DNA of 64,000 nt from Helicobacter sp. MIT 11-5569 (lineage in GTDB: Bacteria > Campylobacterota > Campylobacteria > Campylobacterales > Helicobacteraceae). Shown here one piece after another: positions 28,692 through 37,282 of this stretch (its first letter is position 1; every line of letters starts with the position of its first letter). Below the pieces are notes generated by a model that was not told the origin of the DNA, ran no database searches, and saw only the letters and a program-made list of their open reading frames with translations. Location: contig NZ_JRPB02000005.1 of the NCBI RefSeq assembly GCF_000765695.2, positions 62,001 through 126,000 of the forward strand, written 5' to 3'. The position numbers and the translations under genes were made by a program.

Positions 28692-30470
28692 TTATAAATT
28701 TTCCTCAAAAAAATTTTTTAATCTTGTATAAATTTCTTTATTTCTTGCCTCTATGTCTTTTTTAAGCCACTTGTTTTTATTGATAATATTACCCATTTTT
28801 TGAGCTTCTTTAAAGCCAGATGAGCGATAAGTTTCTTGTTTTTTGGCTAGCAAATTATCTGCGGATTTAATATTTAATTGCTTTTCTAAGAGCATTTTAT
28901 TGCCAATTTGCTCTAAATATTCTTTATGTTCAGTCTCATTCCAGTCGTCAGAACAAGCATTTTGCCAAGCTTTTGGTAAAATGTGCTCTACTTCAGCATT
29001 TAAAGCACAAAAATGATATTGTTTTGACTTATCATTTTTCCAATCCCATTCTCTTTGCTGTTTTATATCAAATAAATACGCATACAAAAGAAGCAAATAT
29101 TTGATATTCTTTGTTTGTGTTATTGAGCAAAACTTTAAAAACTCTTCATAAGAAAGCCATTTCAGGTTATGCTGGAATACAATATTCTTATCTTTATGTA
29201 TTTCTACATTAGTTTTGTAGAGCGTAGTTTTTAAAGAAGAGGTTGTGCCTCTACCATTGACAAGAGAAACACTTATAAATGTAATGAGTCTAGGAAAAAG
29301 TTTATCAAATATATTCTCATCAATTTTTAATTCTTCTTTATTTTTATCTCTAAATTCCCAAATACACATACTCACAGGTATTTTCCAATAATCATTTTGA
29401 TACTTATTTAATACATCAAAATATTTTTGAGAAATTTCAGAAAGATGAGTATAAGGATTTAGCCAAAAATCAGCAAGTTGCTTAATAAAAATAAAAGTTT
29501 CTTTAGAGATAAGAATCTGATGAATATTTTTATCTTTGTAAAATTCTTTTTTAATTTTTCCCATTAAAAAATCCAAGGTGCTTGGCGTAGTGGTATCATA
29601 ATCACCATTTTTTGCTCGTAGAATGTGCATATATTGGGTAAAAAGAAAATCTAAAGATTTTAAATGCTCAGATGATTTAACTTTTGATTCTAATTTTTTC
29701 CATTCATTTGCAAAATATTCTTGTTCTTTTTCCGCTGTATGACTAAAAATTTCCCCCTTAATAATATCAGAATCAGACAGAGGTATACCACGATTATTCA
29801 GTGTATTAAATATCCTTAATGCATTGTCGCGACTATCACATTCAATGGGCAAAACGATACATTCATTTAAAATTTTTAAGCAAAAATCTTCCCATATTTG
29901 AGGCTGATTTTTTGCATATTCATCAGATTTGAGGATAAAATATAGAAAGTTCTTCTCATAATTTGATCTGGATTTTTTAATTTTAATTCTAATATCATTT
30001 TCATTTTTGGGAATATCATATTTATCACTTAAGATTAATCTTAAAAGTTCATTGTCAGAATCTATAGCCACCTTGCTTTCAAGACGCAACATATTGTAGT
30101 CAACTTTTCTAGTTTTTTTGTCTTGTATCCATAGACAACTTTCTAAATCATCAGAAATTCTCCCTATATCTTTCTTTTGTTGATGCGCTTTTTGATATAA
30201 AGCCCGAATCAAAAGACTAAGTGTTGTTGTTCTCTGTTGTCCATCAATAATATTTTTTTGTCCATTGTCATCATACATTACAATCGTCCCCAAAAAATAC
30301 TCATCATCTTCTGTATTTTCCGTATTTTCTGTAAATTCAACAATATCATTCCAAAGCTGTTCACACTCTTCTTTATCCCAAGTGTAAGGTCTTTGATACA
30401 TTGGAATTAAAAATTTATTTTTTGATAGATATTCCAATACGCTTTTACGTTCAGTTTTCATTTCTGCCAT
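28692..30470 (-). CDS. DUF262/DUF1524 (GmrSD-like) putative nuclease
   Basis: A 592-residue protein of the GmrSD/BrxU-like defence group, whose known members cut modified phage DNA. The N-terminal DUF262 region has PMYQRPYTW at residues 23-31 and the DGQQR NTP-binding motif at 76-80. The C-terminal DUF1524 region has an HNH-type EHILPK near residue 500 followed by GNKMLLEKQLN. ATG 30470 follows AAAGGAGTGGGG. It is isolated, beside two tRNAs. The function is inferred from family. Confidence 0.85.
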   Translation of the reverse strand: MAEMKTERKSVLEYLSKNKFLIPMYQRPYTWDKEECEQLWNDIVEFTENTENTEDDEYFLGTIVMYDDNGQKNIIDGQQRTTTLSLLIRALYQKAHQQKKDIGRISDDLESCLWIQDKKTRKVDYNMLRLESKVAIDSDNELLRLILSDKYDIPKNENDIRIKIKKSRSNYEKNFLYFILKSDEYAKNQPQIWEDFCLKILNECIVLPIECDSRDNALRIFNTLNNRGIPLSDSDIIKGEIFSHTAEKEQEYFANEWKKLESKVKSSEHLKSLDFLFTQYMHILRAKNGDYDTTTPSTLDFLMGKIKKEFYKDKNIHQILISKETFIFIKQLADFWLNPYTHLSEISQKYFDVLNKYQNDYWKIPVSMCIWEFRDKNKEELKIDENIFDKLFPRLITFISVSLVNGRGTTSSLKTTLYKTNVEIHKDKNIVFQHNLKWLSYEEFLKFCSITQTKNIKYLLLLYAYLFDIKQQREWDWKNDKSKQYHFCALNAEVEHILPKAWQNACSDDWNETEHKEYLEQIGNKMLLEKQLNIKSADNLLAKKQETYRSSGFKEAQKMGNIINKNKWLKKDIEARNKEIYTRLKNFFEENL

Positions 30471-30776
30471 TCCCCACTCCTTTTATTTTTTAAATTTCAA
30501 AATTAACTTTATTATTTTATCAAAAAATCAATGAGTTAGGTTTAAGATTCTGTATTGTTTTTTGAACAAATTATTATTTAGTTTATTATATTTGCAATCG
30601 TGAGAAACTAATATGCGATAAACAAATACAAATTCTATTTTAGGGTTTCGATGATTCTTGAGCTAAAGTTCAAAATAGTAAGTCGGCGTATTTTTCAAAT
30701 AAGCCCATTCTTACCCCATTTAGTCTATAATACTTAAAGTCACACCCAACAACAAAACGAGCCTTAAGGAGCTACA
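30471..30776. other. intergenic stretch
   Basis: No gene seen. A TATAAT box at 30725-30735, in AGTCTATAATACTT, is a probable promoter for the HAD hydrolase gene that starts at 30777. The rest is AT-rich with no clear repeat. Confidence 0.5.
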
Positions 30777-31412
30777 ATGATAAATGTAATTTTTGATATG
30801 GATGGGACATTGCTTGATAGTGAAGATTGCATTTGTGCAGCAGTTGCAGAGATTCGCCGTGATAAAAACCTCCCACCACTCCCAAAGGAGACAATACAGC
30901 ACGCTATCCACACACCCGGAATCAATTGCGCACAGGTTTTTTATGGCATTGATAATTTCTCTCACAAAAGCTATAAAGTCGGCTTTGAATCGTATTTCAA
31001 AAAGCATTATGAGCAAAGCGCAAAGCTGTTTGAAGGTGTGCGTGAAATGCTCCAAACTTGCAAAGTAAGAAACTATTTTCTAGCCCTTGCTTCTAATGCT
31101 CCTCATAATGGACTCGAGCCGATTCTGCAAAAGCATGGAATCGCACAATATTTTGATTGTATCATCGGCACAAATCCAAATATGGAATCCAAACCCAATC
31201 CTATGATGATTGATTATATCTTACAAAATGCTCCTTTTACTCAAAGTGTCTTTGTTGGGAATTGTGCCAAAGATGAGGGTGCTGCGGCAAATGCCAAAAT
31301 CCCTTATTTAGAAGCTAAATGGGACAGTGATGAAAAAACGCTTAAAGACAATGAATTTTGCACAGCAAAAGAACTTCTAGCCAAGCTTCAAGCCTATGAG
31401 CCTAGATTTTAG
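30777..31412 (+). CDS. HAD-family phosphatase
   Basis: A 211-residue haloacid dehalogenase-like hydrolase, closest in layout to phosphoglycolate phosphatases. Motif I is FDMDGTLLDSE at residues 6-16, motif II is ALASNAP, a lysine lies in ESKPNP, and the final motif region reads VFVGNCAKDEGAAANA. In that last motif the usual Gly-Asp is replaced by Gly-Asn, with the acid supplied by the later KDE. The substrate is unknown. Ribosome site AAGGAG. Confidence 0.85.
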   Translation: MINVIFDMDGTLLDSEDCICAAVAEIRRDKNLPPLPKETIQHAIHTPGINCAQVFYGIDNFSHKSYKVGFESYFKKHYEQSAKLFEGVREMLQTCKVRNYFLALASNAPHNGLEPILQKHGIAQYFDCIIGTNPNMESKPNPMMIDYILQNAPFTQSVFVGNCAKDEGAAANAKIPYLEAKWDSDEKTLKDNEFCTAKELLAKLQAYEPRF

Positions 31413-31537
31413 GTATTGCGAAAATATTAGGGCTTTATAAACTAAATTTACTTTTGATGTTTTGGTGCAGTTTTATTGTTTCCTAACTTATTAATAGTTA
31501 AAATCTTAAAGATTAATAACTTCAAAAGGAGCACATT

Positions 31538-32689
31538 ATGAAACTTTACAAAAGGGTATTTTTTGCTTTCAATCAAGATTTTTTAAGCCTAATTAGCAAA
31601 ATCGTATTGAGCTTAACCTTGACATTCACTTTAACAAACGCTCAAAACCAAACTTCCCCAATCCCAGAGGTTGATGATAAGCTTATTGAAACTATGCTTC
31701 CGCATTTGATTTATGGATTTAAATGCAATCAACAAATGATAGGAACTCCTCCAGATTTTGACCCAAGTGTTTTTTGGGCAAAAGACCAAGACAAAATCGA
31801 TGCACAAACAATTTCTAACAAAATGCGTTATGTTCGTTTCGCAGGTAGGATTTTAACAGGGGGTATTTATGATTCTAAAGCAGGAGCTTATGTAAGTGCA
31901 GATAAAGAATTTATGTATTATTTAAAAAATAATAATTTAGTAGTGCAAAGTATCTGCGATAAACAACAATTTACCTTAAGTAATTATGATAAGGAAAGCG
32001 ATATGTTTCATATCAAGCTTAGAAATAAACCCGATAAAGAAGTAGCTATCGTGATAAATGTCGCAGATTCTATGAGGGATTATGTGCTTGCTTTTAAAGA
32101 GATTGCCCCTTATGTTGCTAAACATATTCTCAAAGATGAGGAAAAAGAAGTTTTTTCTAAAATCACATTAGTAAGTTTTAATGCTTATGATGTCAGGGAT
32201 TTTGATGATGCAATTGATGCAGAAGATTTTATCCAAAATGCAAAAACCTTAAAAACAAAAGACGCCCCAAGCGAAATGATAAATTTTGCGCTAATTAAAG
32301 CAATGAGCCATTTTACAAAAGATAATGGACTAAAAAAAGAAATCTATCTAATTGCTGATAAAGCAGCTGAAACCTCTAGCACCCAAAGAATGCTTGAACT
32401 TACGAAAAACCTTAATAAAAATATTGTCTTTAATAGTGGAGGTTCGAAGGAAAATTGGGTAAAGATTCATACCTTTTCTTTAAAGGAGAATATACCATTT
32501 TTGCAAAATCTTGCTCAAGAAACAGAGGGGAATTTTTATGCGCCAGATAGTGTTTATGCGTTTAAAAAAGAACTTTTAAAGCTTAGCAATGATGGCAAAG
32601 ATGTCAATCCCAAAGAAATAGGCAATGAGATTATTCCTGCTAAAACGCATAAAATCTATGACCCTGATGACCCTAATCCAACAAGGTAG
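31538..32689 (+). CDS. exported protein with degenerate von Willebrand A-like domain
   Basis: A 383-residue protein with an N-terminal signal sequence: a hydrophobic stretch followed by TNAQN near residue 36. The region from about 165 to 350 alternates as in a vWA fold. EVAIVINVADSM sits where the metal site DxSxS is expected, and AETSSTQRMLEL and GNFYAPDSVYAFKKEL follow. The metal site is incomplete. Probably periplasmic; the partner is unknown. The next gene, fumarase, is unrelated. Confidence 0.6.
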   Translation: MKLYKRVFFAFNQDFLSLISKIVLSLTLTFTLTNAQNQTSPIPEVDDKLIETMLPHLIYGFKCNQQMIGTPPDFDPSVFWAKDQDKIDAQTISNKMRYVRFAGRILTGGIYDSKAGAYVSADKEFMYYLKNNNLVVQSICDKQQFTLSNYDKESDMFHIKLRNKPDKEVAIVINVADSMRDYVLAFKEIAPYVAKHILKDEEKEVFSKITLVSFNAYDVRDFDDAIDAEDFIQNAKTLKTKDAPSEMINFALIKAMSHFTKDNGLKKEIYLIADKAAETSSTQRMLELTKNLNKNIVFNSGGSKENWVKIHTFSLKENIPFLQNLAQETEGNFYAPDSVYAFKKELLKLSNDGKDVNPKEIGNEIIPAKTHKIYDPDDPNPTR

Positions 32690-32783
32690 TGATTTAAGAT
32701 TATTGATTCTATCGCAAAACTTTTAAAGCATTTTTTACATTTAGTGGAGTAAAATCCCTTGATATAAATTTTAAGGAGGAAAT

Positions 32784-33629
32784 ATGAGAGAAGTGCAATA
32801 TGAGCAGATTAAATCCGCTGTTGCGAAGCTTGCTATTGATGCTTGTTGTATCCAAACACCAGACATCAAACACGCTTTTGCAGGTGCGAAAAAAACCGAA
32901 CAATCAGCATTAGGGCAAAATATCCTTGATACATTGATTGAGAATGGCAAAATCGCAGAAACTAATATGATGCCAATTTGTCAAGACACAGGAATGGCTG
33001 TTGTGTTTGTCGAGATTGGGCAAGATGTGCATATCGTGGGAGGCTATCTTGAAGATGCGATTAATGAGGGGATTAAAAAAGGCTACACAGAGGGTTATTT
33101 GCGTAAATCAGTCGTTGAAGAGCCGCTCTATGAGCGCAAAAACACAACCAACAATTCACCCGCAGTAATTCACACACGCATTGTAAAGGGTGATAAATTG
33201 CACCTCAAAGTTTGCCCAAAAGGCTTTGGAAGCGAAAATAAAAGCATTCTTAAAATGCTTGTCCCAGCAGATGGAATCGATGGGGTGAAAAAGGTCTTTA
33301 CCGAAGCAGTCAAACTTGCAGGACCAAATGCTTGCCCTCCAATGGTGATTGGCGTAGGAATCGGCGGAACAATGGAAAAAGCAGCAATCCTTGCTAAACA
33401 AGCAGCGGTTAGAGAGATTGATTCTAAAAATCCCGACCCCCGTTATGCCAAGCTTGAAGAAGAGCTATTAGAAATTGCAAACAAAACAGGTGTTGGACCA
33501 CAAGGATTGGGCGGGACAACTACAGCATTCACTGTGAATGTAGAGTGGTATCCAACCCACATTGCAGGGCTTCCTGTGGCAGTGAATATTAATTGCCACG
33601 CGGCACGACACGCTGATATTGAGCTTTAG
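32784..33629 (+). CDS. class I fumarate hydratase, alpha subunit
   Basis: Iron-sulphur hydratase of the fumarase/tartrate dehydratase family, N-terminal subunit. The 281-residue protein has CQDTGMAVVF near residue 72, NACPPMVIGVGIGGTMEKA near residue 180 and GLGGTTTAF. Cluster-ligand cysteines are present. It starts after AAGGAGGAAAT. The beta subunit starts ten bases after its stop. Fumarate/malate use is inferred; L-tartrate cannot be excluded. Confidence 0.9.
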   Translation: MREVQYEQIKSAVAKLAIDACCIQTPDIKHAFAGAKKTEQSALGQNILDTLIENGKIAETNMMPICQDTGMAVVFVEIGQDVHIVGGYLEDAINEGIKKGYTEGYLRKSVVEEPLYERKNTTNNSPAVIHTRIVKGDKLHLKVCPKGFGSENKSILKMLVPADGIDGVKKVFTEAVKLAGPNACPPMVIGVGIGGTMEKAAILAKQAAVREIDSKNPDPRYAKLEEELLEIANKTGVGPQGLGGTTTAFTVNVEWYPTHIAGLPVAVNINCHAARHADIEL

Positions 33630-33638
33630 GAGGGAAAA

Positions 33639-34196
33639 ATGTCAGAACCAAAAAAAATTACAGCTCCTTTGAGTAAAGAAACAGCAAAAAGCCTAAAGGC
33701 TGGGGAGAGTGTGCTTATTAGCGGGACGATTCTATGTGCGCGTGATGCGGCACACAAAGCACTTACTGAAGCACTAGCACGAGGCGAAAAACTCCCTGTG
33801 GATTTGAGTGGTGAGACGATTTATTATCTAGGACCTACACCTGCAAAGCCCGGAAACGCGATTGGTTCAGCAGGACCTACAACAAGCGGGAGAATGGACA
33901 AATATACCCCGACAATTATCGAACAAGGAATCCACGGAATGATTGGCAAAGGCTATCGCAGCAAAGAGGTAATAGATTCTATGATTAAGCACGGCGTGGT
34001 GTATATGGTTGCAGTTGGCGGTGCAGCGGCGTTGATTTCTAAATGTATCACTAAATATGAAGTTTTGGCATATCCCGAGCTTGGACCTGAAGCGGTGGCA
34101 AGACTTACGATTGAAAACTTCCCTGCAATTGTCGCAATTGACGCACAAGGCAATAATTATTATGAGGTTGGGCAAGCTCCTTATAAGAAAATATAG
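33639..34196 (+). CDS. class I fumarate hydratase, beta subunit
   Basis: C-terminal subunit of the heteromeric fumarase. The 185-residue protein has LISGTILCARDAAHKAL, YLGPTPAKPG, GPTTSGRMDKY, GKGYRSKEV and VGGAAALISKC, all family hallmarks. Length is normal for the beta chain. A hairpin follows at 34238. Confidence 0.92.
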   Translation: MSEPKKITAPLSKETAKSLKAGESVLISGTILCARDAAHKALTEALARGEKLPVDLSGETIYYLGPTPAKPGNAIGSAGPTTSGRMDKYTPTIIEQGIHGMIGKGYRSKEVIDSMIKHGVVYMVAVGGAAALISKCITKYEVLAYPELGPEAVARLTIENFPAIVAIDAQGNNYYEVGQAPYKKI

Positions 34197-34237
34197 TTTG
34201 GGAGATTTATAGCGAGACTTTGGCTGCTTTTGGCTTG

Positions 34238-34260
34238 TAGATTCCACAAGAGGGAATCTA
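34238..34260 (+). terminator. hairpin after the fumarase genes
   Basis: TAGATTCC and GGAATCTA form an 8-bp stem with a 7-base loop, 42 bases after the beta-subunit stop. No T-run follows, so it is a modest terminator candidate. Confidence 0.45.
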
Positions 34261-34312
34261 TAGGCTTATTACCTGAAATTTATGGCATTGCTTTATCATG
34301 TCTTTTCATAAT

Positions 34313-35014
34313 TCAACCTTGAAATACAAAATTTTTTAATTTTGCTTCTCTTATTTCTTTACACTTAATATGTTGAAACCAATTAGACAAACCACTAATT
34401 TGGTCTTTTGTAAGGTGATATCGTCTCTTTAAATATGTTAATAAACTATTAATATAGTTTATTCCTTCTTCATTTGTGTATTGCAAGGCTTTTTTCATTT
34501 TATAATGATAAGCATAACAGGTCAAAAGATTTTCCAGACAAAATTTTTTAAATTTTTTTTGGACAACCATAAGATTACAAATGTGTTTCATCGCTTCTTG
34601 GGATATATTACCATTTTTTAGATATTCTTGATAATAAGATTGTAAGCTAGGATATGAAACATTAATAAAATCTAATTCTTTCAAAATTTCTTCTCTTAAG
34701 AGTAAATAGGTTAGAGCTAGAGATTTTTTATTTTGCTCTTGTTGTTTGGTAATTAAATGAGAGGAAGCGTGAATACCTTGACTGTCTTTTGTAAAATTCA
34801 CAAGGAGAGAGGTGGTAAAATCTGGCACAGAACTCAAATCAGTTTGACTATACTGCATCGCACATTGTGTTCCTGCCATAAAGGTTTTGCCATCCTCATT
34901 GACCAAAAAATAAGCTTTTCCTGAAGTTAGTTTTTTTCTTCCACAAAAAGACTCGGTATCTGGCTCTACAAAATCTTTTTTAATTGCTTTCATTTTATAT
35001 CTAATATTATTCAT
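34313..35014 (-). CDS. hypothetical 233-residue protein at the end of the cassette array
   Basis: No family recognised. The N-terminal 60 residues hold ESFCGRKKL and GTQCAMQ, two cysteines flanking a short beta-like stretch (GKAYFLVNEDG), which may be a small metal-binding or beta-hairpin module. The rest is helical and Lys/Tyr/Leu-rich. ATG 35014 follows TTATGGAGAT, with TCTATAATC 30 bases upstream as promoter. That promoter directly abuts a tail-repeat copy (35056-35120), so this is the last cargo of the array. Confidence 0.6.
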   Translation of the reverse strand: MNNIRYKMKAIKKDFVEPDTESFCGRKKLTSGKAYFLVNEDGKTFMAGTQCAMQYSQTDLSSVPDFTTSLLVNFTKDSQGIHASSHLITKQQEQNKKSLALTYLLLREEILKELDFINVSYPSLQSYYQEYLKNGNISQEAMKHICNLMVVQKKFKKFCLENLLTCYAYHYKMKKALQYTNEEGINYINSLLTYLKRRYHLTKDQISGLSNWFQHIKCKEIREAKLKNFVFQG

Positions 35015-35055
35015 TATTGCATCTCCATAATTTTAGTTTTAGATTATAGATTTTT

Positions 35056-35120
35056 ACACTAAAAATCAATTTCAGATTTTAGTTTGCTTGTGTTAGCTGA
35101 GGAATCTTTATCTTTGATTT
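35056..35120 (-). repeat. tail repeat g: fragment of type IIG specificity-domain 3' end
   Basis: About 65 bases matching the other tail copies (shared block caatttcaga, then tagtt and cttgtgttag). Reads as KDSSANTSKLKSEID, against KDSTTNTSELESEID in tail f. This is the shortest copy, between the YafQ gene at 35135 and the 233-residue gene. Confidence 0.75.
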
Positions 35121-35134
35121 CCCAAAATTCACCA

Positions 35135-35401
35135 CTATTTCAACAACTGACTATGGCTTCCTACTCGTGCTAGATTTAGAATCAAAATCTGCTCAAACTT
35201 CTCATATATTAGTGGCTTAATATGATACTCTCTAAAGCCTGCATACTCGCCTTGAAGCTTATGGTCTTTATATCTTTTCTCTAATGCCTCATCATTTTCT
35301 AGTTTTATAACCACTTCATCAACCCCTGTCCTATCATCAACACCGAGCTTCTTATACTCTTTGATAAAGACTTTGGAATAAGCAATCTTATATTTTGCCA
35401 T
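35135..35401 (-). CDS. YafQ-like toxin with deletion in the active site
   Basis: An 88-residue YafQ-family protein. DHKLQG (H47), EYHIKP (H60) and GSHSQLL (H83) match catalytic positions. The family's P-D-x-x-L-I-Y is here P-L-I-Y, so the aspartate and about two neighbours are missing. It overlaps its antitoxin by 14 bases. It may be a weakened or inactive toxin. It is flanked by tail repeats g and f. Confidence 0.8.
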   Translation of the reverse strand: MAKYKIAYSKVFIKEYKKLGVDDRTGVDEVVIKLENDEALEKRYKDHKLQGEYAGFREYHIKPLIYEKFEQILILNLARVGSHSQLLK

Positions 35402-35606
35402 TATCTATGGCTTTCACAAAGTCTTTATGGCTATCAAATACATTCAATGTGCCATTTTTGTAGTTTTTTAGTAATTCTTCTCGCTCTTTTAGTAAAGACT
35501 TTGATAGCTTAGGTTTTTCTACTCTACATTTTGCATTCATTGCTTTTGTTAGGGCTTTTAGTGCCGGGAGGAATTCATCTTTGACATTTTCTATAATAAG
35601 TGTCAT
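35388..35606 (-). CDS. antitoxin of YafQ-type module
   Basis: A 72-residue protein beginning MTLIIENVKDEFLPAL, related at its start to the antitoxin at 5515. It overlaps the toxin gene downstream. The ribosome site AAGGAGAAT and a TTATAATCG -10 box lie upstream, between it and tail repeat f. It is presumed to bind and neutralise the toxin and to repress the promoter. Confidence 0.75.
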   Translation of the reverse strand: MTLIIENVKDEFLPALKALTKAMNAKCRVEKPKLSKSLLKEREELLKNYKNGTLNVFDSHKDFVKAIDNGKI

Positions 35607-35654
35607 TTATTCTCCTTAATTTATCTTATACGATTATAACATAAATAGCGCATC

Positions 35655-35877
35655 TTAGTTTTTCTCATCTATGATTGCTATCTCCTCATTTATGAGACTA
35701 TAAAGTTTATAGACTAAATTATCAATTTCAGATTCTAGTTCGCTTGTGTTGGTTGTGGAATCTTTGGCTTTGGCTCTCAAGATTTTATCTACCAAAGCAA
35801 TAATAGAATCTGCGGTTTTTTGGTTTTTAGAATCTATTTTTACAATCGGGAGTTTTTCTATAAACTGCTTTATCCAC
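35655..35877 (-). repeat. tail repeat f: specificity-domain remnant
   Basis: About 220 bases reading WIKQFIEKLPIVKI, then ADSIIALVDKIL, ELESEIDNLVYKLY and a stop TAA at 35655. This is the 3' tail of a type IIG C-terminal specificity domain without its upstream part. Its 5' end is fused to the final codons of the YafQ gene at 35870 (GGTGGATAAAG), so toxin stop and repeat start overlap. Confidence 0.85.
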
Positions 35878-36142
35878 CAAATAACTCACTATGACTACCT
35901 ACTTCAATGCAGGTTAAAACTAAAATGTCCTTTTGGAGTTGATAGATTAAAAGTAAATTCGGTCTTATGTGGCATTCCCTAAAGCCTTTCAATTCGCCTT
36001 TAAGCTTATGGTCTTTGTGTTTTTGTTCTAAAGTTTGATTGTTTGCGAGTTTATATACAATATCATCAAGTAAGATTCTGTCATTTAGTGCAAGTTTTTT
36101 GCGTTGCTTTTTATATTTTGCCGAAGTGTGGATTTCAAACAT
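35870..36142 (-). CDS. YafQ-like toxin with Asp-to-Asn change in the active site
   Basis: A 90-residue YafQ-family toxin: DHKLKG (H45), ECHIRPN (H58, N62) and GSHSELF (H84). The family's catalytic-site aspartate is asparagine here. The last two residues, GG, come from fusion to tail repeat f; the related toxin at 5217 stops after SHSELF. It begins one base after the antitoxin stop, and is probably reduced in activity. Confidence 0.82.
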   Translation of the reverse strand: MFEIHTSAKYKKQRKKLALNDRILLDDIVYKLANNQTLEQKHKDHKLKGELKGFRECHIRPNLLLIYQLQKDILVLTCIEVGSHSELFGG

Positions 36143-36349
36143 TTAAGAATCCATAGCCTTTTTGTAGCTCTCAAAATCCTTAAACTTTTCTACCTTGCCT
36201 TGCCTCACTTCTTTGATTGTTTGTTTGAGAGATTCACTTATTTTTTTATCTTGTTGAATCTTTAGCTTTGCCCCCGATGCCTTAGCCATATTTTTAAAAG
36301 CTTTGATTAAATCTTCATTGGCATTTTCCACACTTAAGTTTATCGTCAT
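36143..36349 (-). CDS. antitoxin of YafQ-type module
   Basis: A 68-residue protein with a helical, Lys-rich sequence ending FKDFESYKKAMDS, like the antitoxin at 4987. The ribosome site AAAGGAGAGAAT matches that gene's too. A TATAAT box about 40 bases upstream directly follows tail repeat e. Confidence 0.78.
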   Translation of the reverse strand: MTINLSVENANEDLIKAFKNMAKASGAKLKIQQDKKISESLKQTIKEVRQGKVEKFKDFESYKKAMDS

Positions 36350-36397
36350 ATTCTCTCCTTTAATCTAACTATTGCACAAAACATAGAAATTATAGCA

Positions 36398-36558
36398 TTA
36401 TTTGGATTCTATTGATTTTATCTCTTCATTTGTAAGATTGTAGAGTTTATACACTAAACTATCAATTTCAGATTCTAGGTTGCTTGTGTTGGCGGTGGAA
36501 TCTTTGGCTTTGATTGATGGAATCTTATCTACTAAAGCAATAATAGAATCTGTGGTTT
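36398..36558 (-). repeat. tail repeat e: specificity-domain remnant
   Basis: About 160 bases reading TTDSIIALVDKIPSIKAKD, then LESEIDSLVYKLYNL and a TAA stop at 36398. It starts immediately after the stop of the DUF2335-like gene and ends just before the promoter of the next antitoxin. Confidence 0.85.
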
Positions 36559-36973
36559 TCACTTACGATTTTTAATATTTCCTAGTTTTACAAGAGAAGC
36601 AATGATTGCGGGAAGCAGTGAAAGCCACGCATTAGGTTTATCCTCTATAACAAGATAAGCAAATATAACCAAACTCCCGACAATAAAAATAAATGCGCCT
36701 AAAGCTCCCAATCCTTGCAAAGCATAGAACCAACGACTATCACTCGCTCTATTTTTCTGTTCTTGTTTCTCTAATTCAATAATTTCTTTATCCTATTTGC
36801 ATTTTGTGTTCGGCGGTTTTTTCTAGTAAATTCATTGCTCGTTCTGCTAAAGGTTCAGGTAATTTACCTATGGCATTAAGCTCGTTTTCCATAAAAATAT
36901 TGTTTTGGATATTGAGTTGGTTTTGTGGATTTGTGTTGTTAGAATGACTATTTTTTACAGGTTTTTTATTCAT
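36559..36973 (-). pseudogene. DUF2335-like membrane protein, frameshifted
   Basis: The frame from ATG 36973 reads PEPLAERAMNLLEKTAEHKMQIG and stops at 36788. One base over, the sequence continues as DKEIIELEKQEQKNRASD, then two membrane helices (WFYALQGLGALGAFIFIVG; NAWLSLLPAIIASLVKL), ending at TGA 36559. Removing one G near 36790 joins them into a protein of about 137 residues with the DUF2335 layout. It overlaps the preceding membrane gene by ATGA. Confidence 0.7.
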
Positions 36974-37236
36974 TTTTCAAGACTTATTCTTTGTTTTTGA
37001 TGATTTGCGTTGATTTGCTTGTAAGCTTGTATTTGCTTTTGTTGAATCTCTTTTGCAATCTCTCCATATTTTTTGGGCGCAGTTGGTGAGGGTGTAGCAG
37101 AAAAAGCGTTTGTGTATCCCTCTGCAAATCCATCAATACAAGTATTTCTATCAGAATCTTTTTTGTAAAGATTGTAAAGTAAAAAGCCAACACCAGCAGT
37201 TAAAATGCCAAATAACAACCACTTTGATTCTTTCAT
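36970..37236 (-). CDS. small membrane protein, cassette cargo
   Basis: An 88-residue protein with one N-terminal membrane helix (WLLFGILTAGVGFLLYNLY) and a polar Gln/Lys-rich tail. No family recognised. Its stop overlaps the ATG of the DUF2335-like gene, so the two form a coupled pair. A TAGAAT -10 box lies between it and tail repeat d. The pair could be a membrane-acting defence or TA unit, which is speculation. Confidence 0.6.
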   Translation of the reverse strand: MKESKWLLFGILTAGVGFLLYNLYKKDSDRNTCIDGFAEGYTNAFSATPSPTAPKKYGEIAKEIQQKQIQAYKQINANHQKQRISLEK

Positions 37237-37282
37237 TTCTCTACCTTATATTTTTGTATTCTAACATAATGATAATAAATTT

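Noticed and set aside
30777-31412. HAD gene as an inactive remnant because of the Gly-Asn in motif IV
   Set aside because: The downstream acidic residue (KDE) can supply the metal ligand as in other HAD subgroups, and the rest is intact.
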